Assembly: GCF_028640845.1 (NCBI RefSeq)
Contig: NC_080540.1
Location: 52,000,561 to 52,064,560, forward strand
Reading direction: 5' to 3'
Source: Ahaetulla prasina
Lineage: Eukaryota; Chordata; Lepidosauria; Squamata; Colubridae
Length of the DNA: 64,000 nt
Program-made: the position numbers and the translations under genes
In this document: positions 1 through 10,975 of the stretch, in pieces
How the letters are laid out: the number at the start of each line of letters is the position of its first letter
Numbering within the stretch: position 1 is the stretch's first letter
Notes under the pieces: generated by a model
Told to the model about the DNA's origin: nothing
Seen by the model: only the letters and a program-made list of their open reading frames with translations
Databases searched by the model: none

Positions 1-22
1 TATGGATTCTATAGATTCTATT

Positions 23-545
23 CCAGAATAGAATAGAATAGAATAGAATAGAATAGAATAGAATAGAATAGAATAGAATAGAATAGAATAGAATAGAATA
101 GAATTTTTATTGGCCAAGTGTGATTGGACACACAAGGAACTTGTCTTGGTGCATATGCTCTCAGTGTACATAAAAGAAAAGGTACCTTCATCAAGGTACA
201 ACATTTACAACACAAATGATGGTCATAGGGTACAATTTAACACTTAATGATACAATACTTAATGATAAGCATAGGGTACAAATAAGCAATCAGGAACAAT
301 CAATATCAATATAAATTATAAGGATTACCAGCAACAAAGTTACAGTCATACAGTCATAAGTGGAAAGAGATTGGTGATGAAAACGATGAGAAGTTTAATA
401 GTAGTGCAGATTTAGTAAATAGTCTGACAGTGTTGAGGGAATTTTGAGTGATGGCCTTCAGGAAAAATTGTTCTTGTGTCTAGTTGTTCTGGTGTGCAGT
501 GCTCTATAGTGCTCTATAGTGAAGTGGTGACTTCAGGCAGCCGGT
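23..545 (-). mobile_element. Snake1-like LINE 3' end
   Basis: On the minus strand the sequence ends in 'cacttggccaataaaaattc' and then the pentamer array. The same terminal sequence recurs on the plus strand near 15.4, 24.75 and 31.35 kb, which shows it is a dispersed family. The body includes the stretch 'gttcttgtgtctagttgttc', which has a counterpart near 23.93 kb. The family matches what I recall as the Snake1 CR1/L3-type LINE, whose 3' ends seed AATAG microsatellites. The 5' limit is approximate. No open reading frame survives. Confidence 0.7.
25..104. repeat. Pentanucleotide microsatellite (GAATA)n
   Basis: About sixteen GAATA units follow each other directly. They abut the 3' end of a minus-strand LINE fragment, so the array is probably the expanded tail of that element and not an independent microsatellite. 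Confidence 0.95.
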
Positions 546-560
546 TTTGGGTTCCATCAA

Positions 561-1600
561 AGTTCATCAAAGTACTAGTTATTTAAGTTGTTATTTTTAT
601 ACTGGAATAGCTTGCCTGGATGATGAAATAACAAGGCTACCCTTGAATTCTATCTTATCTTATTGGTAAGGAGTTGGCAAAGAAATTAGCACATTTTCTG
701 TTAATTCTTAAATCTTGACAGAATAATATTTTCTTAAGAAGGGTGTCAAAGTGCAGATTCTAAACTGAAGGGAAAAAATGCATCATTTTCCTTTCTTATC
801 CATACTGTAGTTATAGTTATGAGTATGTGCACATCGACTCTGTTGACAGCAAAAATGAATGTAGAATTTTTGCTGTCACTGATTCTGGAAATAGAAGCTG
901 ATTAATGAAAGGCTTATTTTCCTCAGGATTTAATGTAGAGGACATCCGTATTGATGAAAAAGAGTTGCACATTTCCTTGCCTAGTGGCATTTTAAGCAAT
1001 ACCAGCCCATGTTTCATTCCCTGAAAACTACAAGGTTGTGGCAGCCAGCAGAATTGTGGCCAAAGTGGAAACACACAGATTATAGTTTTGTAATTGGAGA
1101 TGATGAGCTTTCAAACAAATATCACTGATTTTTCCTCCCCCTTTATTTATTTTAGTATTATGTTTGGTGGCTATAATTGGTATGTTATATTATCTGAGTA
1201 TGGAGATCATTCCTCCCTCTGCTCTGCATTTTTTGTTATTTTAAGGTTTGATGGTCATATGAAAGGGAACAAAATAGGGAGTAAAATAGTGTCTTTTAGG
1301 TAGGTCATGATAAAAATACATTCTTACAGGCAGCACATTTCTATGCTAGTTAAAATGACACTGTGGAAATAGCAACATGATACTTGGCATCCATGATATG
1401 AGGCTAGCTCTGCCTTGAAGTTGGGTGAAAATATATGTGTGTTGTGTGGGAGGCATCTGATTTGTTGCTTAGAAATGAGAAGAATGAAGTGCCAGAATTC
1501 AGCAAAAAATAAATAAATAAAGTAAATGCTCCACATTATGTGATCTTGAGCAAGAGAAATTTTCCTGTGAACTGACCCAGTTTTGTTTATTGTGACAGAT
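561..1600. other. No recognised feature
   Basis: AT-rich single-copy-looking DNA. Short open frames exist on both strands but show no motif, no codon bias and no plausible splice context. The only local structure is a GATGGT repeat just downstream. Confidence 0.5.
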
Positions 1601-1629
1601 GATGGTGATGATGGTGATGATGGTGATGA
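1599..1629. repeat. Short (GATGGT)n repeat
   Basis: Three to four direct copies of a GATGGT unit in otherwise unstructured DNA. Confidence 0.8.
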
Positions 1630-1767
1630 ATAAATCAGAGAATTTATGGCAACCCACATGAATAATGAATACTGCTTTCTGATCAATTATGATTTGCAGT
1701 ATATATTCCTCTAGAGAAAAAAGAAGGTGGGACAGTGTGCTGATCTGAATTTATTATTGATTGATTG

Positions 1768-1976
1768 AAGATATTTATTATTTTATTAACAACTCAAGAT
1801 GGCAAACATACCCAATGCACCTTCCTCCTCCTATTTCCATCACAACATCAATCCTGTCAGGTGGGTTAGGCTGAGGGAGAGTGACTGGCCCAAGGTCACC
1901 AACCAACATTCATCGATAAGGCAGGACTTGAACTCATGGTCTCCTGGTGCCCCATCCACTCCTTGCTTCTGTTTAA
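1768..1976 (+). repeat. MIR-like / CORE-type SINE-derived repeat
   Basis: Contains 'agtgactggcccaaggtcac' followed by 'aggacttgaactcatggtct'. This arrangement resembles the conserved core of MIR-type SINEs. Related copies lie at 14.38 kb and 24.95 kb with the same order of blocks. No tRNA head is readable, so subfamily is open. Confidence 0.55.
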
Positions 1977-1984
1977 TATATACA

Positions 1985-1994
1985 TAGAACTTTT
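1985..1994. repeat. Left target-site duplication of the SINE
   Basis: TAGAACTTTT is repeated exactly at 2341-2350, immediately after the SINE tail. Confidence 0.9.
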
Positions 1995-2340
1995 AAATGG
2001 GGTGGCTCAGTGGCTAAGACGCTGAACCTGTCGATCGAAAGGTCAGCAGTTCAGCGGTTCGAATCCCTAATGCCACGTAACCAGGTGAGCTCCCGTTACT
2101 TGTCCCAGCTTCTGCCAACCTAGCAGTTTGAAAGCACATAAAAATGCAAGTAGAAAAATAGGGATCACCTTTGGTGGGAAGGTAATAGTGTTCCGTGCGC
2201 CTTTGGCATTTAGTCACTCTGGCCACATGACCACGGAGATATCTTCAGACAGCGCTGGCTCTTCGGCTTTGAAACAGAGATGAGCACTAGTGTTGAGAAT
2301 GACTTGCACATAGGTCCGAGGGGAACCTTTACCTTTACCT
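1995..2340 (+). mobile_element. Sauria-type tRNA-derived SINE
   Basis: A pol III A box (tggctcagtgg, 2003-2013) and B box (ggttcgaatcc, 2056-2066) form a tRNA-like head. The body carries the block 'tctggccacatgaccacgga', and the element ends in 'aacctttacctttacctt', the BovB-like tail of the Sauria SINE family. It is therefore a non-coding retroposon expected to use BovB-type LINE machinery for mobility. The perfect 10-bp duplication TAGAACTTTT on both sides fixes the limits. B-box match is exact, but several body positions look decayed. Confidence 0.92.
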
Positions 2341-2350
2341 TAGAACTTTT
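2341..2350. repeat. Right target-site duplication of the SINE
   Basis: Exact copy of 1985-1994 (TAGAACTTTT). Confidence 0.9.
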
Positions 2351-3906
2351 GAGTGAGGTCATTTGTCAGCAAAGGGTTAGGTATCCATCCACTGATAATA
2401 CTCAGCTATACATCTCTACCAGAATGATATGGTTGAGGGTCTTTCTTAGTGCTTGGATGCTTTGAGGTTCTGGGTAAGGAAGAACAAGGTTACAGTTCAA
2501 CCTTGCAAGATCAAATGGCTTTGATCAGATATGAGAATTTTTCGTTTGTACTTCCTGAGAGGGTTGTATTTAGGTATCTTTTTGGACTCATAGCTTCTAT
2601 TCAAGGAACAGATGGCAGTTGTGGTCAGAGTGCCCTTGTACACATTCATTTTGGGCAAAAAAAAAATGCATTATTTTCTGAATCAGGAAGTACCACTTGT
2701 GATCAAAATCGAAAGTCATACAGGGTAATGTTACTTTTATTATAAGATTATAGTTACAGAATCTTGCAAATCTGAATGTGCCCCTCCCTCCCTCTTTTTA
2801 TCTTTGAGAGAACTAGGGAGGGCTTTGTCTGAGATGCTTTCTCAGATTACAGTTCTATTCCAGACTCAGGTTTCTTTTATATGACCATTGGTTTGGTAGA
2901 ACAAACCAATGGTCTGGTAGACAGGTCATTTATTCTATTCTTGAAAACTATCCAGAAGCTGCAGTTAGAGTGAAATGCAGTGGCAGTATGGGCAGCTATG
3001 TCATTTCTTGGTATTGTCTCTGCTTTAATGAAAGCAGTCAATTTAGCCATCTCTGCTAACTCCATCAACTTCATCAGATTCATCCATTGTGGGAATCAAA
3101 ATATCTCTCCATTTTTGTGCAAAAAGTAATATTGCTGACATTTAATAAATCTAAATCTAAATCTAAATCTAAATCTATCTATCTATCATCCATCCATCTA
3201 CACATATATATCATTAAAGTCTTTTTCCATTAAATCCAAAATAAACATTTCTGATTTTATCTTTATATTCACGTTGAGAATCTTCTGTATTAAGATGTGA
3301 ATCCTATTCCAATATTTCTTTGCTACCTGACCTACTATGTCTAACAAGAATGGAATACTCTTGGTCTCTACAAGTAAAAAATGTCATTCTGTGGGGAATG
3401 TCATTCAGAAATATGCTGTTTCTGTCATAGCACCTGCCCTTTGGAACAGCATATATTCCCAAAATCAGATTGACCCCGAGTCTACTGGTCCTTTGGGATG
3501 TGTTGAAGATGTGGAGGCATTCCAAGGCCCGGGATCAGGAGGATCTCTGTTAATCATTTTGTTTGGATTTGTCCTTGGTGACCATTGGTTTTTTATTATT
3601 ATTGATTATTGCTATTTTTTTTATTGTTTTAAGGTATAGTGAGCAGCCCAAAGTCACATTCTGGAGATGTTGCCCATATTTCAATGATATTAATTATAAA
3701 TTATCGCTATGCACTCCACATGGATCTGTTCATGGGAACTTTCTGTTTTATCCATTGTATATTTTGCTTCCTTGAAGTCAGGATTTGAATACCATTCTAC
3801 AGTTCACTGCCTTAGGAATTCACAAAACATGGGTGAATATTTAGGGAGCTGCTTCATAGAGTTTTAATTGAAAAAAATGCTTCTCTTCTGCCACAACACT
3901 GTATGG
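2351..3906. other. No gene; one small microsatellite
   Basis: Apart from an (AATCTA)n/(TATC)n/(CATC)n run at about 3147-3198 nothing is recognised. Open frames here are short and unmotivated. Confidence 0.5.
3147..3198. repeat. (AATCTA)n grading into (TATC)n and (CATC)n
   Basis: Compound simple repeat: about five AATCTA units followed by tetranucleotide units. Confidence 0.9.
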
Positions 3907-3914
3907 GTTAATAG

Positions 3915-5245
3915 CAGGGGTGAAATCTAAAAATTTTCCCTACTGGTTCTGTGGGCATGGCTTAATTAGTGGGCGTGGCTTGGTGGTCAGGTGAACAGGT
4001 AGGCGTGACCAATAACAATAAATAATAAAAATAATAAACAAAGTACACAAAATAATAACAGGTACCAAAAACCAACTTTCACACTTTACACACAACACAA
4101 CACAACTGACTCACACACAATGTAAAAGCAGCTGCACTTTACCCAGAATGGCCCCTGCAACAAGCAGGAACCTCACACAGCCATAAAAAGCTCAAAAACC
4201 AACTTTCACACTTTACACACACACAACACAATACAACTGACTCACACACACACAAAATGCCACATACAGCTTTGTGAGATTTTGTGTGTTTGTGTAGTTA
4301 GAGTGAAACACTATAGAAACACACCAAATCTCAGAAAGCTGCACAAATATTTTATTTTATTTTATTTATACTTTTTAGATAAAAGCAGCTAAATTTAAAA
4401 CTTCCTTAACTTTAAATTGCTGTCTAAAAAAAAAACTCCTTTAAAAAAAACCCAATTAACTATTTTTTAAAGCTCCCCACCCCAGTTACTTACCCAATTG
4501 GAGGCAGGCAGATTGAGTTGCTCACTGATGAGAATGATTGCAGGCAAGCAGATTCAGTTGCTAGCTGATGCAATTGATTGCAGCAGCCAAAGCAAAGCAA
4601 GGCAGGAGCGAGCCCAAAAGAAACAGCAATTAGGCAAGTGGGGACCAGGCAATTGTGTGGGCATCAGCAGGGGCTGTTGGAAGAGGTTGTTAAAAATGGT
4701 TTTAAAAGCCTGTGATGATCAGGAAAATCAGCTAGGATCGCCAGAGGAAAAAAAGCCTTTAAAAGGCTTCTCTGATGATCCCAGATGAAGTTGCCTGATT
4801 GCCAAAACCTTTTAAAAGGATTGTTTTAACAACCTCTTTGGCCAAAGAGCTTGTAGAAAATATGCTTTTAAAGGGTTCTAATGATCAGGCAACTCAGCTG
4901 GATTCGCCAGAGAAGCCTTTTAAAAGCTTTTTTTTTAACAACCTCTTTGGCCGAAGAGGTTGCGAAAAAAAAGCTTTTAAAGAGTTCTGACGATCCCAGC
5001 TGAGCTGCGCGATCATCAAAGGCTTTTTTTTACTTTTAAAAGCATTTTTTCAGCGGAAGAAAAAATGCATTTTTTCGGCGGAAGAAAAAATGCTTTTAAA
5101 GGTTAAAAAAAAAACTTTGATGATTGTGCAGCTCAGCTGGAGCAGGGGGCGGAGCCAGATATTTTTGCTACTTGTTCTCCGAACAACCCACCGCCATTGC
5201 TACCAGATCGGCGATCCGGTCTGAACCGGGAGCATTTCACCCCTG
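3915..5245. mobile_element. Long hAT-type non-autonomous element (1.33 kb)
   Basis: Begins 'caggggtgaaat' and ends 'atttcacccctg', i.e. near-perfect terminal inverted repeats. It is flanked by an exact 8-bp duplication GTTAATAG (3907-3914 and 5246-5253), the length typical of hAT transposition. No transposase frame is visible. The interior is made of repeats: a cacaca-rich ~40-bp block present twice (about 4078 and 4207), a ~46-bp direct repeat near 4500-4590 ('gattgagttgct' / 'gattcagttgct'), and two near-palindromic modules centred at 4841 and 4950 built on 'aacctctttggcc'. The long interior compared with the 0.14-0.55 kb relatives suggests a composite element. Confidence 0.85.
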
Positions 5246-5304
5246 GTTAATAGGTTTACTCAACATGCTGCCACTATTATTGACTTGCTTCATGAACCAA
5301 GGTT

Positions 5305-5449
5305 ATGAACATTTTTAGGAACAGGAAATACACTTACCACCACTAGTTTACTGAAGAAACTTATTAAATATTGGGAATGACCTTTCTATGAATGCTGTTT
5401 TTATCTTAATCACTTTTCTTTCCACTTCCTGCTTGTTCAGAGGAACCAT
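5305..5449. repeat. Inverted repeat arm A
   Basis: About 145 bp that is the reverse complement of 6262-6407 at roughly 96 percent identity by eye (about five differences). Confidence 0.9.
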
Positions 5450-5477
5450 CTGCAGAATCCAGTCGCAAGATGGGAAT

Positions 5478-5766
5478 CAGAGGTGGGTTTCAGCAGGTTC
5501 TGACCAGTTCTGGAGAACCGGTAGCGGAAATTTTGAGTAGTTCGGAGAACTAGTAGTAAAAATTCTGACAGGGCCCGCCCCCATCTATTCTTTGCCTCCC
5601 AAGTCCCAGCTGATCGGGAGGAAATGGGGATTTTGCAGTAACCTTCCCCTGGATTGGGGAGGGAATGGAGATTTTACAGTATCCTTCCCCTGCCACGCCC
5701 ATCAAACCACGCCCACCAAGCCACACCCACATAACCGGTAGTAAAAAAATTTGAAACCCACCACTG
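5478..5766 (-). mobile_element. hAT-type MITE with perfect 8-bp duplication
   Basis: Starts 'cagaggtgggtttcagcagg' and ends 'aaacccaccactg', so the outer ~15 bp are inverted repeats. The flanking 8-bp duplication is ATGGGAAT (5470-5477 and 5767-5774), exact. The interior contains the recurrent 'ccacgcccaccaagcc' block that marks this family across the window. Non-coding. It lies within the spacer of the A/A' inverted repeat. Confidence 0.93.
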
Positions 5767-6261
5767 ATGGGAATCCTAAATCGTTAACATGATGAAACTT
5801 GGTTTTCTGGTCAGCTGTCTAGAAACAGATTATGTTTCTAGATTATGAAAGTATAGATGATGAAAGAAAAAACAACAACTGTGGCTAGATTTATTTATTT
5901 TCTTTGAAGTAGTTTAGGGAAAGGTGTTTTAATCCTTTCATTCAGAGGTGAACCTCATTATAGGTCAGTGAGACTTTTTTCTGAGTTTATATGCATAGAT
6001 TGCAGTGTTCAGCAATGTTCTCTACACTTCTGCCAAGATAAACACTGAAATAAGTTATATGGGGCTGGGTTGCTTTTATTTATATAGGGATTTTTTTAAA
6101 TTTTTGACTAAATTGCCCAAATGGTTTTCCCCCTAAAATACAATTGTGTAAAGTAAAAAGTAAAGTAATAAAAGAAAGGAAGCCGCAAGAATATATGAGC
6201 GGTGAGAAAGGAATATGAGGATAGAAAAGAGGAATAATTTTCTTCCAAAACATAGGGAGAA

Positions 6262-6407
6262 GACGGTTCCTCTGAACAAGCAGGAAGTGGAAAGAAAAGT
6301 GATTAAGATAAAAACAGCATTCATAGAAAGGTCATTCCCAATATTTAATAAGTTTATTCAGTAAACTAGTGGTGATAAGTTTATTTCCTGTTCCTATAAA
6401 TGTTCAT
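6262..6407. repeat. Inverted repeat arm A'
   Basis: Reverse complement of 5305-5449. It is followed within nine bases by arm B, so A' and B form one contiguous block. Confidence 0.9.
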
Positions 6408-6415
6408 GAACATGT

Positions 6416-6491
6416 TGGATGACTTAGTTATACTGCTTATAAAATGGACATTTATAGAAAAGAAGTTAAATGTTTAGAAATCCTATAAAAG
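6416..6491. repeat. Inverted repeat arm B
   Basis: 76 bp matching the reverse complement of 6618-6693 with a single mismatch that I can see. Confidence 0.93.
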
Positions 6492-6617
6492 ATATGATAT
6501 CCTCTTACAATAAATAAATAAATAACATTGTTTTTTCCAGCTCAAGCAGAGTTACCTCTTATGAGTTTAGTACTCAGTTCTACTTTTGATGTTCTTCTTA
6601 CGTTGATGTACTGCCTC

Positions 6618-6693
6618 CTTTTATAGGATTTCTAAACATTTAACTTCTTTTCTATAAATGTCCATTTTATAAACAGTATAACTAAGTCATCCA
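6618..6693. repeat. Inverted repeat arm B'
   Basis: Partner of arm B across a 126-bp spacer. The duplex would be a long, near-perfect stem if extruded or transcribed. Confidence 0.93.
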
Positions 6694-6852
6694 TATCCAA
6701 AGACAGGATCTGAGCTAAATTAGGAAATAAGTGAGCCATACTCAACGGTATGGGGAAACAAGAAGAGGAAACTTTGGTGATACAAAAACCCAAATCTGTA
6801 GATCAGACAAAAGAAACTATCTCTTGGTACCTTTCACTATTGTTTTTGCTAG

Positions 6853-8737
6853 TCTTATTTATTTTATTTTATTTTTATTTTATTTGATTTTTATACCGCC
6901 CTTCTCCCGAAGGACTCAGGGCGGTGTACAGGCAGAAGTAAAAAAGACAATACAATGTACAATTTAAAATGTGAATTAAAAAACTTATTATAATTAGCCC
7001 AAAACTTTAAAATATATAAAAAACTAAAATCCCATTTAAGATTAATATTAAAAATTTAAAAAATTTAAAAAACCAATAAAATTCAATAAAATTCAAGCCA
7101 GCCCGAATGAAAAGATGTGTCTTCAGTTCGCGGAAGGTCCAAGGTCAGGTATTTGGCGAAACCCGGGGAAGCTCGTTCCAGAGTGTGGAGCCCCACAGAG
7201 AAGGACCTTCCCTGGGGCCGCCAGCCGGCATTGCTTGGCGGACGGCACCCTGAGAAGGCCCTCTGTGAGAGCGTACGGGTCGGTGGGAGGCATGAGGTAA
7301 CAGCAGGCGGTCCCGTAAGTACCCAGGCCCTAAGCCATGGAGCGCTTTAAAGGTCGTAACCAACACCTTAAAGTGCACTCGAAAGGCCACAGGCAGCCAG
7401 TGCAGTCTGCGCAGGAGCGGTGTTACGTGGGAGCTACGAGTAGCTCCTCTATCACCAGCGCAGCTGCATTCTGACTAACTGAAGCCTCCGAGTGCACCTC
7501 AAGGGGAGCCCCATGTAGAGAGCATTACAATAATCCAAGCGAGAGGTAACGAGCGCGTGAGTGACTGTGCACAAGGCATCCCGATCAAGGAAGGGGCGCA
7601 ACTGCCGAACCAGGCGAACCTGGTGGAAGGCCCTCCTGGAGACGGCCGTCAAATGATCTTCAAACGACAGCCGTTCATCCAGGAGGACACCTAAGTTGCG
7701 CACCCTATCCTTTGGGGCCAATAACTCGCCACCAACAGTCAGCTGCGGCTGCAGCTGACTGAATCGGGATGCCGGCATCCACAGCCACTCCGTCTTGGAG
7801 GGATTAAGCTTGAGCCTGTTTCTCCCCATCCAGACCCGTACGGCCTCCAAACACCGGGACAGCACTTCAACAACTTCATTGGGGTGGCCCGGGGTGGAAA
7901 AGTACAGCTGGGTGTCATCAGCGTACTGCTGGTATCTCACCCCGAAGCCACTGATGATCTCACCCAACGGCTTCATATAGATGTTGAACAGAAGGGGCGA
8001 GAGAATCGACCCCTGCGGCACCCCACAAGTGAGGCACCTCGCGGTCGACCTCTGCCCCCCTGTCAACACCGTCTGCGACCGGTCAGAGAGATAGGAGGAG
8101 AACCACCGATACACGGTGCCTCCCACTCCCAATCCCCCCAACCGGCGCAGCAAGATACCATGGTCGATGGTATCAAAAGCCGCTGAGAGGTCTAATAGGA
8201 CCAGGGCAGAGGAATAACCCCTGTCCCTGGCCCTCCAGAGATCATCCACCAATGCGACCAAAGCTGTCTCCGTGCTGTATCCGGGTCGGAAGCCGGACTG
8301 GAACGGGTCTAGATAGACGGATTCATCCAGGTATTGGGGTAGCTGTCGCGCCACAGCACTCTCTACAACCTTCGCAACAAAGCGAAGGTTGGAGACTGGA
8401 CGATAATTACCCAAAATAGCTGGGTCCAAAGAGGGCTTCTTGAGGAGGGGTCTCACCACCGCCTCTTTCAAGGCGGCAGGGAAGACCCCTTCCAACAAGG
8501 AAGCATTGATAATCCTCTGGAGCCAGCCTCGTGTCACCTCCTGAGTGGCCAGTACCAGCCAGGAAGGACACGGGTCCAGTAAACATGTAGTGGCGCCTGT
8601 CCACGTCCTCGGGAGCCACAGGGTCAAACTCATCCCAAACAGACTCAACAAGACGTGCCTCCTCTCCCTCGCTTGGATCATCCCAATTTCGGTCCAGACC
8701 ATCCCGGAGCTGAGCGATTTTATCGTATAGATAACCA
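6853..8737 (-). mobile_element. L2-like LINE, 5'-truncated
   Basis: The 3' end on the minus strand is a hairpin-like 'ccgccctgagtccttcggg' block followed by 'gggcggtataaaaat' and an A/T-rich tail (6853-6890). The same end recurs at 49.15, 55.58, 58.48 and 62.44 kb. The body encodes a reverse transcriptase. The copy stops in the linker before the RT domain, where sibling 46094-49226 continues upstream into an endonuclease. It is the best-preserved RT frame in the window. Confidence 0.9.
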
Positions 8738-8738
8738 C
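7452..8738 (-). pseudogene. L2-like LINE ORF2 fragment, reverse transcriptase
   Basis: An uninterrupted 428-codon frame. Visible RT blocks, in residues of the frame, are NYRPVSNL at 111-118, the A block SAAFD at 185-189, GVPQGS at 239-244 and the catalytic YADD at 272-275. The order and wording fit the L2 group of the CR1 superfamily, which copies its own RNA onto nicked chromosomal DNA in the nucleus. The first ~45 residues are not in the family frame: the expected linker (VWDEFDPV) is readable in another frame at about 8,600-8,640, so a frameshift lies there. The C-terminal end is also lost to a frameshift near 7,455. The endonuclease domain is missing, so this copy cannot be autonomous, although its RT core looks intact. 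Confidence 0.88.
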
Positions 8739-8743
8739 GATTA

Positions 8744-8770
8744 TTCGGTTATTCCACGAGAATAACCGAA
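8744..8770. repeat. Perfect small hairpin at the LINE 5' junction
   Basis: Arms ttcggttattc and gaataaccgaa (11 bp each) surround a 5-nt loop. It starts about 7 bp outside the truncated 5' end of the L2-like copy. Confidence 0.75.
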
Positions 8771-10084
8771 ACTAATGAGAAAAGCTCATTTTATAGATTT
8801 TTTTTCCCCTGAGATCTTGTATCGTTAGAAAAGAGAGACACCAATACAGGTAACTCCGCATTTTCTATAATTTGACGGCTCATTTGGCTTCATTAAGAAT
8901 AGTGCTAGTGGCTCAGAAATAATCTGTCAGACCACTATTGTTGCCTTTGATCAGAATAATTGGAACACAATCAAAAACTCCTTGAGAATTGCTTTTGGGG
9001 AAATGAAAAGTAATATCTCAAGCACACTAAATACAACAATAGTCTCATTCATGAGGACCGCATGAATGATTTTGAGGGCTACAAAGTATATGAGAGTAAC
9101 CCCCCTACCATAGACATTAGAGGGAAAAGAATTAGTAATAGACTAAATTCATCTGAGAAGGGAGGAAGACATTAAAGTCTCTTGTCATACCTTCTGGAAA
9201 TAATTTCCACAAATAGGCATCTATTGACTATCGTCCTGAGGGTTCCAATATTCCAGCTGGGTTGATTTCAGATTTCAGTCTCTTCTAGTTTTATAATAAA
9301 CTGCTTATAATAATAAAAGACATTCATTCAGTGACTACAATAAAGAACTCCTTTTTCAAGATTGTATTATTATAATCCAACAGGGGGCCTATATGGAATA
9401 ACAAGAACATCATTTATCCTCTCAACAGGGTAGAAGCATCATATCTATGCTGTACAACATGTCACCTGCCAATGAAGGCCAAAATTAAAGTCAAACTTGC
9501 TTAGAATGGACACATCCCCCGAGGAGGAAGAATTTTTCCTTTTTGCCTCCAGTTCTGAAGTCCATGCTATGTGGTCTGTTACTCTGTTGATCCCATAAAA
9601 AGCTGTAAAAACTAGGCCTTTGAATTATGCTTTGTATAAGACCCCCAGCTTTGCTTCTCAAAACTATACAACAGCACCAGCTGCTCAGAGGCTTGGCCCG
9701 GCTCCTGGAGGGCCTTCAGAGCTCTTCTGATATTGCCAGTGCATTGCCAAGCTTATGAGCAGTTGAAGCTAAAGATAGATAAAGCTATCAACATTGGGAA
9801 AAATTGGAGCCAGCAAGTGAGCTATTGTACCATGAATGTGATACTACAGTTATTCAGCATACAGGATATGAATTTGCGTGTGCCACAGAAAAGCAAGTAT
9901 TTTACCTGTTAAGCAGATTCCTAGCCAGGAAACTGGTTCACTCACATGCATACAAGGCTGTGAAAATGCCAAGTTAGGTTTAGATTGTCCTGAAATATAG
10001 CAAGTAACTTGCAAAAACATTCCACTTATGTCAATTGGGGCATATTAGTAGAGAAATAAATTCAAGGAGAAAGTTGCTTAAGTC
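8771..10084. other. No recognised feature
   Basis: AT-rich DNA without long frames or repeat ends that I recognise. It may be an old, unidentifiable repeat. Confidence 0.45.
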
Positions 10085-10092
10085 TCATGACT

Positions 10093-10125
<33 letters not shown>

Positions 10126-10126
10126 G
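10093..10126. repeat. (TTG)n microsatellite
   Basis: Eleven TTG units at the 3' end of the R4-like element; a second, shorter TTG/TTA run lies near 10,296-10,331 at the matching place of the upstream 3' repeat. Confidence 0.95.
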
Positions 10127-10891
10127 CGATTGAGCATCACACAGTCAGCCAGAGGTTGAGACTGGGTTTGGCATTTCTGTTTACCTATCGTGTCCTTACC
10201 AAGGACCTGGGATAGGCAGATCTGGATGTTTGACGGTGTTACAGGATGGAAGCTATTCTAAGTAAAGCTGCCTTCTGCAATTGACTGATCGTTGATGTTG
10301 TTGTTGCTATTGTTGTTGTTATTATTATTATTTGCAGAGTCAGTCAGATGTTTAGGGTGGACCTATCTATCCCACCATCCAAGAACCTGGGAGAGTCAGA
10401 TGTTATTATTTAGTGATTTTAAAGATATTATTGCAGGATGTAAGCTGCAATTGCCTGATGGCAATGTTGCCCAGATGTTTTGGGATTGTATCGAAGGCAT
10501 CAATTACTATTAGTAATTGATGCTTTCTTTTGCCACCTTTGTTCTTCTATTTGGAGGTCTTTGCATTTTGTGATTTTCTTCAGTTCTTTCTCTTTTCTTC
10601 CGTCATCTCTTTGGTTATCTCCAGGTACTACAATGTCTACTATCCATTTTTTTTCTTTCTTATTGGCAATAGTTAAATCCGGGCTATTATCTTTTCTCTA
10701 TCTGGCTATCTGAATTCCAATGTACTAGTATCCCCTTAGCTTCTTCTTTTTATGGTTTTTTCTTGGGGGGGGGAAGGGGGGGTCTGTTCTGTGGTTCCAC
10801 TTTTTGCTTTGTATGATTAGAAGCTAACTACGGTAGGTGGTCCACTGTTTCTTCAGCTTCTTTGCAGAGGCAACATGTGCGGCCAGTTGTT

Positions 10892-10975
10892 GCCAGAACC
10901 TTTTAAAAGCATATTTTCTGCAAGCTCTTTGGCCGAAGAGGTTGTTAAAACAATCCTTTTAAAAGGTTCTGGCAA
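10892..10975. repeat. 84-bp foldback module inserted in the R4-like LINE
   Basis: Begins gccagaacctttt and ends aaaaggttctggc, so its ends are inverted, and the centre 'ctctttggccgaagagg' is a near palindrome. It interrupts the LINE frame just upstream of the CLCKEAEE motif. The reverse complement is nearly identical to 4798-4885 inside the 1.33-kb hAT-type element. Confidence 0.8.

Noticed and set aside
2003..2075. Possible genuine tRNA gene from the A and B boxes
   Set aside because: The sequence does not fold into a full cloverleaf as read and continues into a SINE body with a BovB-like tail and target duplication.
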